This document shows positions 49,635-57,057 of a DNA stretch of 64,000 nucleotides, one piece after another; within the stretch, counting starts at the first letter, position 1; every line of letters begins with the position of its first letter. The stretch is taken from positions 1 to 64,000 of the forward strand of contig NZ_JABBNC010000024.1 in assembly GCF_012933445.1 (NCBI RefSeq). Direction: 5' to 3'. Source of the stretch: Actinoplanes sp. TBRC 11911. Lineage in GTDB: Bacteria; Actinomycetota; Actinomycetes; Mycobacteriales; Micromonosporaceae. The notes under the pieces are model-generated. The model saw only the letters and a program-made list of their open reading frames with translations. It had not been told where the DNA came from and ran no database searches. Position numbers and translations under genes: made by a program.

Positions 49635-50381
49635 TCAGCTCGGTCTCGGTCCCGGCGGAACCGGCGCGAGGCGGTACGCGTCCCCGTCGGCGCGGACGAG
49701 GCCGGCGGTGGGCGCGGCGAAATGCGACCCGAACAGCAGGTTCTCCGTGCGGGCGAGCCGGGCGAGAAGGCCACGGCGGGTGCGCTCGGACTGCTCCGCC
49801 TCGACATCGGCCGAGCAGGCCCAATCGGGTCGGGCGAGCTGCGCCGGATGATGCAGCCAGTCGCCGCCGATCAGCGCCGATCGTCCCGCGTCGCTGACCT
49901 CCACGCTGAGCTGGCCCGGAGTGTGGCCGGGCGCGGGCCGCAGCAGCAGACCCGGCGCCACCTCCACACCTTCCTCGCGCAGGTCGACGAGCTCGAGCTG
50001 GCCGGTGGCGGTTACCGGGTCAAACGAGTCGGCGAAGATCCGTTGCCGCCGCGGGTCGGGCTTGGCGAACTCGAACTCGGTTCGGCTGATGAGGTAGCGC
50101 GCCCGCGGGAAGGTTGGCAGCCATTTGCCGGCCACCTGGCGGGTGTTCCAGCCGACGTGGTCCGGGTGCAGGTGAGTCGTGATGACGACGTCGATCAGTC
50201 CGGCTGGAAAGTCGGCCGCTTCGAGCCGCGCGAGGAACGGCGTGTCCAATTGGTCGAAGGCGGTGCCGGGATAGGACTTGCCGTTGCCGATCCCGGTGTC
50301 CACCAGGACCCGATCGACGCTTGGCGAATGCGCAGGTAACGAAGCTCCTTTAGCAGATCGAATGGCCGAAATCAGCAACAC
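49635..50381 (-). pseudogene. Metallo-beta-lactamase-fold hydrolase, N-terminally truncated
   Basis: The 248-codon frame carries the MBL-fold core: RVLVDTGIGNGK near residue 24, TTHLHPDHVGWN near 70 (HxHxDH zinc ligands), APGHTPGQLSVEV near 150, IGGDWLHHPAQL and FGSHFAAPTAG with the last His ligand. The strands that normally precede RVLVDTG (30-50 residues, including the HSFVV segment) are missing; instead there is an unrelated start MLLISAIRSAKGASLPAHSP. The coding similarity breaks off near 50320-50381, next to the palindromic half-element at 50400. Zinc ligands are intact, so residual activity cannot be excluded. Confidence 0.65.
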
Positions 50382-50399
50382 GGCGAGTTAATTCGATAC

Positions 50400-50427
50400 G
50401 CGCAACTCTCCAAGGTTGCGAAATCAC
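50400..50427. repeat. Half copy of the palindromic element
   Basis: GCGCAACTCTCCAAGGTT is an exact 18-base match to 40451-40468, and the following GCGAAATCA resembles the right arm of copy 1 (39976-39992). CGCAAC/GTTGCG also form a small stem. It lies 19 bases upstream of the truncated MBL-fold frame. Confidence 0.7.
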
Positions 50428-50491
50428 GCCGGAAACGGCCGCCGCAAAAGCGTGTAATACGGGTAAAGCAACCGTCCTCCTCGAGCTGTCG

Positions 50492-50917
50492 TCCACAATG
50501 TGTAACTGTTCAGCTGGTTCCGTCGGCCGGGAGCCCCCGTGCGAGGCGACGCCGCCAGGCCCCGGCAGGTCCCAGCTCCCCACAGTGGCCGCCCCACCCG
50601 GGCGTGGGGAGTCGCGACGCCGAGGAGGTTGCGGTTGCCCACACCGCAGCCACCCCCACCCCCGTGTGGGCAACCGCGACACCGAGAAGGTTGCGGTTCC
50701 CCACACCGCAGCCACCCCCACCCCCGTGTGGGCAACCGCGACACCGAGAAGGTTGCGGTTCCCCACACCGCAGCCACCCCCACCCCCGTGTGGGCAACCG
50801 CCACGAACGGAAGGTCCCGGCTCCCCACAGCGACGGCCCGCGCAGGTCCGCCGCGCAAGGTCAACTCATCGGAGCGTGAGCGGCGCGAGAAACAGCTGAA
50901 CAGTTCCACAATGTGGG
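50492..50917. mobile_element. MITE-like element with inverted ends
   Basis: The left end (50492-50522) and the reverse complement of the right end (50888-50917) share CCACA-(A/T)-TGTG, then AACTGTTCAGCTG, with a few mismatches over about 28 bases. The interior has no transposase and is filled by the 62-bp array. A third ACTGTTCAGCTGGTT copy at 50947-50961 suggests further rearrangement. Target duplications were not identified. Confidence 0.55.
50628..50813. repeat. 62-base tandem array, three copies, each a hairpin
   Basis: Copies begin at 50628, 50690 and 50752, each starting GTTGCGGTT. Within each unit an inverted repeat (TTGCCCACAC or TTCCCCACAC with GTGTGGGCAA) surrounds a C-rich loop. 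Degenerate partial copies lie on both sides (about 50566 and 50814). Confidence 0.9.
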
Positions 50918-51099
50918 CACCTCTGACCAGATGGTAGATGGTGGTGACTGTTCAGCTGGTTTGGCGGGAGCGGTGGACCCACCCCACGGGGGAACGTGTT
51001 TCGCGTGGTTCGTGGCTTTCGTCTCGCGTGTGTCCAGCGGGCGGTTGCGACGACGGGTGCGTTCGCGCCTCGGATGACCTCGGTGGGCGTCGGAGCCCG

Positions 51100-51145
51100 G
51101 AATCTTGATGAGTTGTGGTCGGGACGCCCGAAGTCATCAAGATTC
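51100..51145. repeat. 46-base palindromic element
   Basis: Perfect 12-base arms GAATCTTGATGA and TCATCAAGATTC enclose a 22-base loop. It resembles in design, not in sequence, the elements at 39928 and 40418. Confidence 0.75.
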
Positions 51146-51212
51146 GCGGGTGGCCGGAGGAAGCCGCGTCGCAAAAGCTGTGTGGGTTGGACAAAGCGGT
51201 CCGGCGCCACGC

Positions 51213-51444
51213 GGTCCATGGCGGGGCGTGGGGAGTTCGGACGATAGATGGTGCGGCGTGGGGGGTCCGGACGGTGGATAGCGGTGCGTGGGGGGCGGAC
51301 GGTGCATGGCGGTGCGTGGGGGGCGGACGGTGCATGGCGGTGCGTGGGGGGCGGACGGTGCATGGCGGTGCGTGGGGGGCGGACGGTGCATGGCGGTGCG
51401 TGGGCGGCTCGGACGATGCATGGCGGGGCGTGGGGAGTTTGGAC
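51213..51444 (+). repeat. 28-30-base tandem array, eight copies
   Basis: Copies begin at 51213, 51243, 51273, 51301, 51329, 51357, 51385 and 51415. Three central copies (51301-51384) are identical 28-base units; outer ones have 30 bases and more changes. Because 28 is not a multiple of three, the reading frame changes at every central unit, which argues against coding. Confidence 0.9.
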
Positions 51445-51470
51445 GGCGGGGGGCGAATGCCCGCACGGGT

Positions 51471-51607
51471 GGGTTTGGGGGTGACCACTTACGCAGGTCG
51501 CCGGGGTGGGGGGAGCGTTCTGGGCGCGTCAGCGGCCTGCTCGCCCCGCCCCGGCCCTCGACGGGAGTTGCGGTCTGCACCACCCACCCCGCTACGACAT
51601 CTTGGTC
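51471..51607 (-). repeat. 137-bp dispersed repeat, copy B (inverted)
   Basis: Its reverse complement matches 39258-39394 with about five mismatches. It follows the tandem array and lies 266 bases before the aldo/keto reductase gene. Confidence 0.85.
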
Positions 51608-51872
51608 TCGATTCGCGGGGATTCGCGGGGCGGGATTGCGACCTCTTGGTCTTGCGTCACGGGGTTGGCGGGGCGGAATTGGGGGCGCCGAACCGGGCTC
51701 GGGTGGGCTGCTCCTCCGCCGCCGCGCCGGGCCGGTGGGGGAAGCCGGGGATCCGGTGGGGGATCACCAGGCGGCGGAGGGCGCCCAACAAAAATCAGCT
51801 TGGTCGATGCCTCGGGTCACTGGCAAGACATCCTGGATTGCAAAAGATGTTTGACGTACTAACTTCTTCCCC

Positions 51873-52910
51873 ATGGAATATCGCAGTCTCGGTCGTACCG
51901 GAATTCAGGTCAGTCCACTCTGTCTCGGCGCCATGATGTTCGGGGCGTGGGGCGAGCCCGATCACGACATGTCCGTGAAGACCATCCACGCCGCGCTCGA
52001 CTCCGGGATCAACTTCATCGACACCGCGGACGTGTATTCGCAGGGCGAGTCCGAGGTCATCGTCGGTAAGGCGCTGGCCGACGGGCGACGCGACGACGTC
52101 GTGCTGGCCACCAAGGTGCACGGCCAGATGGGCGGCACCGGCGATCCCAACAGCCGCGGCACCTCCCGGCGGTGGATCGTGCGGGAGCTGGAGAACAGCC
52201 TGCGTCGATTAAAGACCGACTACGTCGACCTGTATCAGGTGCACCGGCTGGACCCGCACACCCACCACGAGGAGACCCTGGGCGCGCTGACCGACCTGCA
52301 GCGCCAGGGCAAGATCCGGGCGTTCGGCTCGTCCACCTACCCGGCGGAGCAGATCGTCGAGGCACAGTGGACGGCGGAGAAGCGGGGGCTGGGGCGGTTC
52401 GCTACCGAGCAGCCGCCGTACTCGATACTGGTCCGGCACGTCGAGGCGGATGTGCTGCCGACGCTGCAGCGCTACGGCATGGGGGTGCTGTCGTGGGGTC
52501 CGCTGGCGAGCGGCTGGTTGTCCGGCGGTTACCGCAAGGGCGCGCCGCTGCCGCAGTCGAAGCGTGCCGACCGGCTGCCGCAGCGTTTCGACATCACGCT
52601 GCCGGGCAACCAGCTCAAGCTCGACGCGGCGGAGCGGCTCGCCCAGCTCGCCAACGAGGCCGGCATGTCGCTGATCCACCTGTCGCTGGCGTTCGTGCTG
52701 CAGCACCCGGCGATCACCTCGGCGATCATCGGACCGCGCACGATGGACCACCTCGACTCGCAGCTGGGCGCCGCCGAGGTCACGCTGACCCCGGAAATCC
52801 TGGACCGGATCGACGAGATCGTCCCGCCCGGCGTCACGCTCGCGTTCGGTGACCGCGGATACCAGTCGCCGACGCTGACCGACAAGCTCCAGCGCCGGCG
52901 ACGGGTCTAG
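51873..52910 (+). CDS. Aldo/keto reductase
   Basis: The 345-residue NADPH-dependent reductase has the AKR (TIM-barrel) fold with its catalytic tetrad: Asp in FIDTADVYSQGESE (about residue 50) with the Tyr six residues later, Lys in VVLATKVHGQMG and His in VDLYQVHRLDPH near residue 125. The cofactor segment is TSAIIGPRTMDHLDSQLGAA near 290. The sequence resembles the plant/bacterial AKR13-like YghZ group that starts MEYRSLGRTGIQVS. The substrate is unknown. It ends one base before the convergent GH64 gene. Confidence 0.93.
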   Translation: MEYRSLGRTGIQVSPLCLGAMMFGAWGEPDHDMSVKTIHAALDSGINFIDTADVYSQGESEVIVGKALADGRRDDVVLATKVHGQMGGTGDPNSRGTSRRWIVRELENSLRRLKTDYVDLYQVHRLDPHTHHEETLGALTDLQRQGKIRAFGSSTYPAEQIVEAQWTAEKRGLGRFATEQPPYSILVRHVEADVLPTLQRYGMGVLSWGPLASGWLSGGYRKGAPLPQSKRADRLPQRFDITLPGNQLKLDAAERLAQLANEAGMSLIHLSLAFVLQHPAITSAIIGPRTMDHLDSQLGAAEVTLTPEILDRIDEIVPPGVTLAFGDRGYQSPTLTDKLQRRRRV

Positions 52911-52911
52911 C

Positions 52912-54243
52912 TCACCAGCCGACCGCGACCAGCAGATACTGCGGGTTCGCGTGTGAGACAAACGAGCTCTGGCCGGCCACGTCGTCGTACGGGAAGCCGT
53001 AGGCGAGCTTTCCGAGGGCGTGGTCGTGCCAGAACTTCGCGTAGTAGTTCGCGGGCGCGGCCCGGTAGTAGTTCGACACCGTCTCCCACTGCGACTGCGG
53101 CAGGTCGATGGTGTGCCGGTTCAGCGCGGCGCACTGTTGCGGCTGGCTGGCGAGCACCCCGGCGCAGCCGAAGATGTCCGAGGTGATCGCGTTGATGCCG
53201 TGGGCCGAGGCGTACGGGGAGATGTAGTTCTGGTATTGGCCACCCTGCCGGAACATCGGGTCGCTGCCCGGCGCCAGGATCCGATAGGGCGCGGTGGCGG
53301 TGGCCAGGTGCTTGAACTCGGTGGGGACCTCGGCGGCGAACTTGTTGAAGGTGGCGGTGCGGTCCTCGGTGAAGGTCTGATAATCCTCGCCGACCTGCAC
53401 GTCGTTGCCGTCCCGGCTGTGCAGCCGCATGGCGATCTTCAGGCCGAAGGCGTCGACGCGGGTGGTGTTGCCGTTGAACACGTTGGCGCCGACGGTGAAC
53501 TCGATGAAGTCGAAGTATTGGCTGTTCGGCGCGCCGAGGTAGAAGTACATGCGGCCGGCCGAGTTGGCGGGCATGTCGAGGTAGGGCTGCTCGGCGATCG
53601 AGTGGGTCTGCCCGTTGAAGCTCCAGTAGACCTGGCTGTCGGGGTAGCGGCCGTTGGTGCGGTTGAGGACTTTGACCTGCACGACGTTGCGCGCCGGCGG
53701 GATGCTCGCGGTGTCGCCCCAGAACGAGTCCGGCATGCCGGTGGTCGGCGGCGGCGGCGTGGACGTCGACGTGCCGAAAACCTGGAACTCCCAGAGCGAA
53801 TAGCCGTACGGGGTGGCGCGCGTCGTCCCGTTCATCCGGATATATCGCCCGCTGCCGGTGACGTTGATCGTCTGGGTGCCGCCGGTGCCGGTCGTGGTGC
53901 TGTAGATCGTGGTCCAGGCGTTGCCGTCGGCCGAGGTCTGGATTTGAAAGGCCCGCGCGTACGCCGCCTCCCAGTTGAGTGTCACCGAAGTGATCGTGGC
54001 GCCGGCACCCAGATCGACCCGTAGCCATTGCGGGTCGCTGAACGCACTGGACCAGCGGGTTCCGGTGTTGCCGTCAACGGCGGCGCTGGCCGGGAAGGTC
54101 CCGTTCTCGGTGCTGGAGGCGGTCGCCGGACGGCCTTGCGAGATGAGGGTGGGTGCGGCCTGCGCGGCCGTGGCCGTGGTCAGGGGGATCAGGAGCGTGA
54201 GGACGGCGCCGAAAAGCAGCGGGCGCCACCGGGTTCGGGGCAT
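52912..54243 (-). CDS. Secreted CBM32-like plus GH64 beta-1,3-glucanase
   Basis: The 443-residue protein has a signal peptide (ending AAQAAP), an F5/8 type C carbohydrate-binding domain (about residues 35-155: VDGNTGTRWSSAFSDPQWLR and YGYSLWEFQVFG), a TSTPPPPTTG linker and a C-terminal GH64 domain (about 170-443) with APNSQYFDFIEFTV, NRHTIDLPQSQWE and AKFWHDHALGKLAYGFPYDD. GH64 enzymes release laminaripentaose from beta-1,3-glucan and resemble thaumatin. The binding domain is close to that of the beta-helix protein at 41170. A LacI-type operator GAGAGCGCTCTC lies 71 bases upstream of the start. Confidence 0.88.
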   Translation of the reverse strand: MPRTRWRPLLFGAVLTLLIPLTTATAAQAAPTLISQGRPATASSTENGTFPASAAVDGNTGTRWSSAFSDPQWLRVDLGAGATITSVTLNWEAAYARAFQIQTSADGNAWTTIYSTTTGTGGTQTINVTGSGRYIRMNGTTRATPYGYSLWEFQVFGTSTSTPPPPTTGMPDSFWGDTASIPPARNVVQVKVLNRTNGRYPDSQVYWSFNGQTHSIAEQPYLDMPANSAGRMYFYLGAPNSQYFDFIEFTVGANVFNGNTTRVDAFGLKIAMRLHSRDGNDVQVGEDYQTFTEDRTATFNKFAAEVPTEFKHLATATAPYRILAPGSDPMFRQGGQYQNYISPYASAHGINAITSDIFGCAGVLASQPQQCAALNRHTIDLPQSQWETVSNYYRAAPANYYAKFWHDHALGKLAYGFPYDDVAGQSSFVSHANPQYLLVAVGW

Positions 54244-54313
54244 GGGGTCTCCAATGGGGAGCGTGCGGCGGTGCGCCCGGCCGCCCGCCGTCGCCGGCCT
54301 GGGGATGGCGGCT

Positions 54314-54325
54314 GAGAGCGCTCTC
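54314..54325. promoter_or_regulatory. LacI-type operator upstream of the GH64 gene
   Basis: GAGAGCGCTCTC is a perfect 12-base palindrome centred on AGCGCT, related to the site at 41084 before the beta-helix gene. Confidence 0.65.
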
Positions 54326-54423
54326 GCGAGTGAGTTTCATCGATGGATATCGCTGTGGCAAGCGGTCTGCCCGTTGGGGCGAGGCGATAGGTCCGTTCGG
54401 CCCGGCTTTCGCCGGCCGGTGCC

Positions 54424-54556
54424 GAGGCCCTCCCGCCGACCGGATGACGCGGCTTCCGTAGGCCCGCGCAGAGGCCCTCCCGCCGACCGGATGCCGCGGC
54501 TTCCGTAGGCTCGCGCAGAGGCCCTCCCGTCGGCCGGATGCCGTGGCGCTTCCGCC
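54424..54556 (+). repeat. 47-base tandem repeat, two full copies and a partial third
   Basis: Copies begin at 54424, 54471 and 54518 with GAGGCCCTCCCG; the first two differ at only a few positions and the third is truncated. It lies just beyond the 3' end of the CPA1 antiporter gene. Confidence 0.85.
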
Positions 54557-54559
54557 TGC

Positions 54560-56113
54560 TCAGCTCGGGGTGTGTTGCGCGGCCTGCCGCAGGTCCAGGT
54601 CTTCGATCAGGTCGCGGGCGGTCTCCTCGGGCAGCCGCCGCTCCATCACCGCCTGACCCAGCGCCTTCCGCTGAGCATCGAACGACGAATCCATGTCGGC
54701 GGCCGGGTCGGCGGTGGCGGCCTCGGCCACGATCTCGCGGCCCAGCTGCCGCATCCGCTCCCCCTCGGCCCGCTCGCCGGCCAGGTCGAACTTGAGCAGC
54801 CGGGCCGCCCGGCCGATCGTGGTGCCCTGGATCAGCAGCGTGCCGAGCGTGACGATCAGCGCGATGGCCTGGATGGCGGGCCGGCCCGGGAACGGCGCGC
54901 CGGACGCCGTCCGCTCCGGGATCGCGGCGGCGGCGGCCAGCGTCAGGATGCCGCGCATGCCGGTCCAGCCCACGAGCAGCGTCTCGCGCGTCGTCGGCGG
55001 ATCCAACGGCTCGCCGCGGCGGCGGGTGCGGCGCTTGCGGCGTACGTCGTAGGCATCTTTGAACTTGGGGTCTTTCGCCAGCCGGCGGTTGATCAGTCGC
55101 AGACGCAGCGTCCAGCGGCCGAACAGCAGGTAGACCACCACCATGCGGAACACGATCGCCACCACCAGCAGCACCCCGGCCGCGACCAGCGTGCGCACCA
55201 GGCCGGGCTGCTCGGAGTCGGCGAGGTCCTGCAGGACGAACTTCAACTGCAGTCCGATGTACGCGAAGACGAAGGTCTCCAGCACGAAGTCCACGACCGG
55301 CCAGAACGCCTCTTCCTGCAGCCGGGTGCGGTAGGCGCCGGGATACTGATGTTTCGGGTCGAGGGTGAGGTTGACGCTGAGCCCGAACGCGGCCGCCACC
55401 ACCGCGAGGATGCCGGACGCGTGCGCCTGCTCGGCGGCCAGGAACGCGGTGAACGGCACGAGCAGCACCAGCGACGTCTCGAGCGTCGGGTTGCCGAGCC
55501 GTTTACGGATCCACAGCGCCACCACGGCGAGCAGCGCCCCGATAGCGAGCCCGACCACCGCGTTGCGCAGCAGATCGACGGTGCCGCCCCGCCACGACGT
55601 GTGCTCGCCGTTGACCGCCCCGACCGCGATCGTGAACAGGGTCAGCGCTGTCGCGTCGTTGACCAGGCTCTCCCCGGTCAGGATCGTCGTCACCCGTTGC
55701 GGCAGCCCGATCTCGTCACCGTGCGACACCGTGGTGATCGTGTCCGGCGGCGCGAGCACCGACCCGAGCACGAACGCCGCGGCCACCCCGATCGACGGCA
55801 GCAGCCATTGCGCGACCAGGCCCAGCGCGCCCGCGGTCAGCAGCACCAGGACGACGCCGAGCGTGGTGATCGCCCGCAGGTTTGCCCCGAAGCCGGAGAA
55901 CGACGAGCCGCGGGTGGCCGAGTAGAGCAACGGCGGCACCACGACCGCGAGGATGAGCTCGCTGTCGAGTTCCAGGCGTGGCACGCCCGGGATGAACGAG
56001 GCCCCGGCGGCCAGCACCACGATGATCAGGCCCGGCTCGATGTGCCGCTTGCGGGCGATGGCCGAGACCGCGATGCCGACGCCGACGATGAGCAGGATTT
56101 GTACGCCGTTCAC
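54560..56113 (-). CDS. Na+/H+ antiporter, CPA1 family (second copy)
   Basis: The 517-residue antiporter has about 12 membrane spans. Family motifs are VVPPLLYSATRG near residue 58, GSVLAPPDTITTVSHGDEIG near 118, LTGESLVNDATALTLFTIAV near 145 (the GESLVND core is more canonical than in the copy at 332) and VGWTGMRGILTLAAAAAIP near 385. The C-terminal tail is cytosolic. It starts with GTG four bases after the methyltransferase stop, so the two genes are likely co-transcribed. Ion specificity is not evident. Confidence 0.92.
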   Translation of the reverse strand: MNGVQILLIVGVGIAVSAIARKRHIEPGLIIVVLAAGASFIPGVPRLELDSELILAVVVPPLLYSATRGSSFSGFGANLRAITTLGVVLVLLTAGALGLVAQWLLPSIGVAAAFVLGSVLAPPDTITTVSHGDEIGLPQRVTTILTGESLVNDATALTLFTIAVGAVNGEHTSWRGGTVDLLRNAVVGLAIGALLAVVALWIRKRLGNPTLETSLVLLVPFTAFLAAEQAHASGILAVVAAAFGLSVNLTLDPKHQYPGAYRTRLQEEAFWPVVDFVLETFVFAYIGLQLKFVLQDLADSEQPGLVRTLVAAGVLLVVAIVFRMVVVYLLFGRWTLRLRLINRRLAKDPKFKDAYDVRRKRRTRRRGEPLDPPTTRETLLVGWTGMRGILTLAAAAAIPERTASGAPFPGRPAIQAIALIVTLGTLLIQGTTIGRAARLLKFDLAGERAEGERMRQLGREIVAEAATADPAADMDSSFDAQRKALGQAVMERRLPEETARDLIEDLDLRQAAQHTPS

Positions 56114-56117
56114 CTGG

Positions 56118-56834
56118 TTATCTCATCAGAGCGATCACACCCCAGCCCAAATACTCCCGTTGATACCTCGCGTGGTGCACCGGATCGTCGGTCAACTCCT
56201 GACGCATCTCGGGCGCGAGCGGATCGTCGGGATTGGCGTCCAGCCACCGGCGGATGTTGAGCCAGTGGGCGGCCGCGTACCGATCCCAGTCGTCCTGGTT
56301 CGCCAGCACCATCTCGACGACGTCCCAGCCCAGCTCGCGGAACTGTTTGAGCAGCTCGGGCAGCGACCGGAACTGCTGGCCCATCGCGTACTCGACGGGG
56401 GGATAACCCCGGCGGAACGGTTCGCCGATCAGCACCATGCCGCCGGGCCGCAGGCTGCGCTCGGCGATCTCCAGAGTGCCCTGCACGCCCTCGCCGATCC
56501 ACGTGGCGCCGAGGCAGGCGACGACGTCCGCCTTCTTCCGGCTCGTATATGTGCTCGCGTCGGCGTGCTCGAACTCGACCGGGCTGCACAGCTCGTCGGC
56601 GCGGGCCCGCGCGGCGGCGAGGAAGTCGGTCGAGATGTCCACCCCGATGCCGGTGATGCCATGATCGCGTGACCAGGTGCAGAGCATCTCGCCCTTGCCG
56701 CAGCAGAGGTCGAGCAGGTGGTCGCCGGGCCGCAGCTTGATGACCTGGCCGAGGGTGGCGAGCTTCGTGGCCGATAGTGGGTTCAGGATGCGGAGGTCAC
56801 CCTCGCGGATGACGAAACTGCGAGGAAGATCCAT
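56118..56834 (-). CDS. SAM-dependent methyltransferase
   Basis: The 238-residue class I methyltransferase has the SAM motif LLDLCCGKGEML near residue 38, GIGVDISTDFLAAARARADE near 60, FEHADASTYTS (motif II) and CLGATWIGEGVQGTLEIAER with LRPGGMVLIGEPF (motif III region). The substrate is unknown. The ATG at 56834 follows AAAGGCGG and begins just before the fold; an ATG at 56858 is an alternative, and the longer open frame upstream covers the riboswitch region. It is upstream of the CPA1 antiporter in one transcription unit and divergent from glyA. Confidence 0.87.
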   Translation of the reverse strand: MDLPRSFVIREGDLRILNPLSATKLATLGQVIKLRPGDHLLDLCCGKGEMLCTWSRDHGITGIGVDISTDFLAAARARADELCSPVEFEHADASTYTSRKKADVVACLGATWIGEGVQGTLEIAERSLRPGGMVLIGEPFRRGYPPVEYAMGQQFRSLPELLKQFRELGWDVVEMVLANQDDWDRYAAAHWLNIRRWLDANPDDPLAPEMRQELTDDPVHHARYQREYLGWGVIALMR

Positions 56835-56952
56835 GCCGCCGCCTTTCGTCGATGCCATCGATTCTCGCGATCGGCGGCGACGCCCGGCAACCGTCTTTGG
56901 TCGACGGCTGCGGTCCGTTGGTAGCCAGGGCGGACCCCGGTATGCTCGGCCT

Positions 56953-57035
56953 CGGGCCGTGACTGGCGCGTGAAGGTGGGCTAACCATCGGGGAGCGGCC
57001 TCGTCGAATGACGACCTGCCGTGCGCCTGGGCCTC
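56953..57035 (+). promoter_or_regulatory. ZTP riboswitch (pfl motif) upstream of glyA
   Basis: The segment carries the pfl consensus blocks in order: GGGCCGTGACTGGCG, GTGGGCTAACCA, TCGGGGAGCGGCC and, after a variable linker, GCGCCTGGGC, 22 bases before the glyA start. ZTP riboswitches bind the purine-synthesis intermediate AICAR ribotide/ZTP and turn on one-carbon genes such as glyA. Coordinates of the edges are approximate. Confidence 0.9.
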
Positions 57036-57057
57036 TGCATCGTGATAGTGAGGTCCT

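Larger units (their letters stand above)
50382..51872. other. Repeat-rich non-coding region before the aldo/keto reductase
   Basis: The 1.5-kb gap has a half palindromic element, a MITE-like element with a 62-bp tandem array, a 46-base palindrome, an eight-copy 28-30-base array and the second arm of the 137-bp inverted repeat pair. Beyond 51607 the sequence is G-rich, with a short direct repeat GATTCGCGGGG at 51610-51635. No gene is convincing; a long frame across 51115-51936 changes phase with the repeat unit and has no domain. Confidence 0.7.
54244..54559. other. Divided upstream region of GH64 and end of the antiporter gene
   Basis: The 316-base gap holds the GH64 operator at 54314 and a 47-base tandem repeat at 54424-54556. 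No gene was found. Confidence 0.7.

Noticed and set aside
50628..50813. CRISPR array
   Set aside because: The 62-base units are contiguous with no unique spacers, each is internally palindromic, and no cas gene is nearby.
51115..51936. Open frame of 273 codons across the tandem array at 51213-51444
   Set aside because: The 28-base repeat unit changes phase at each copy, the product has no domain and the frame overlaps the aldo/keto reductase gene.
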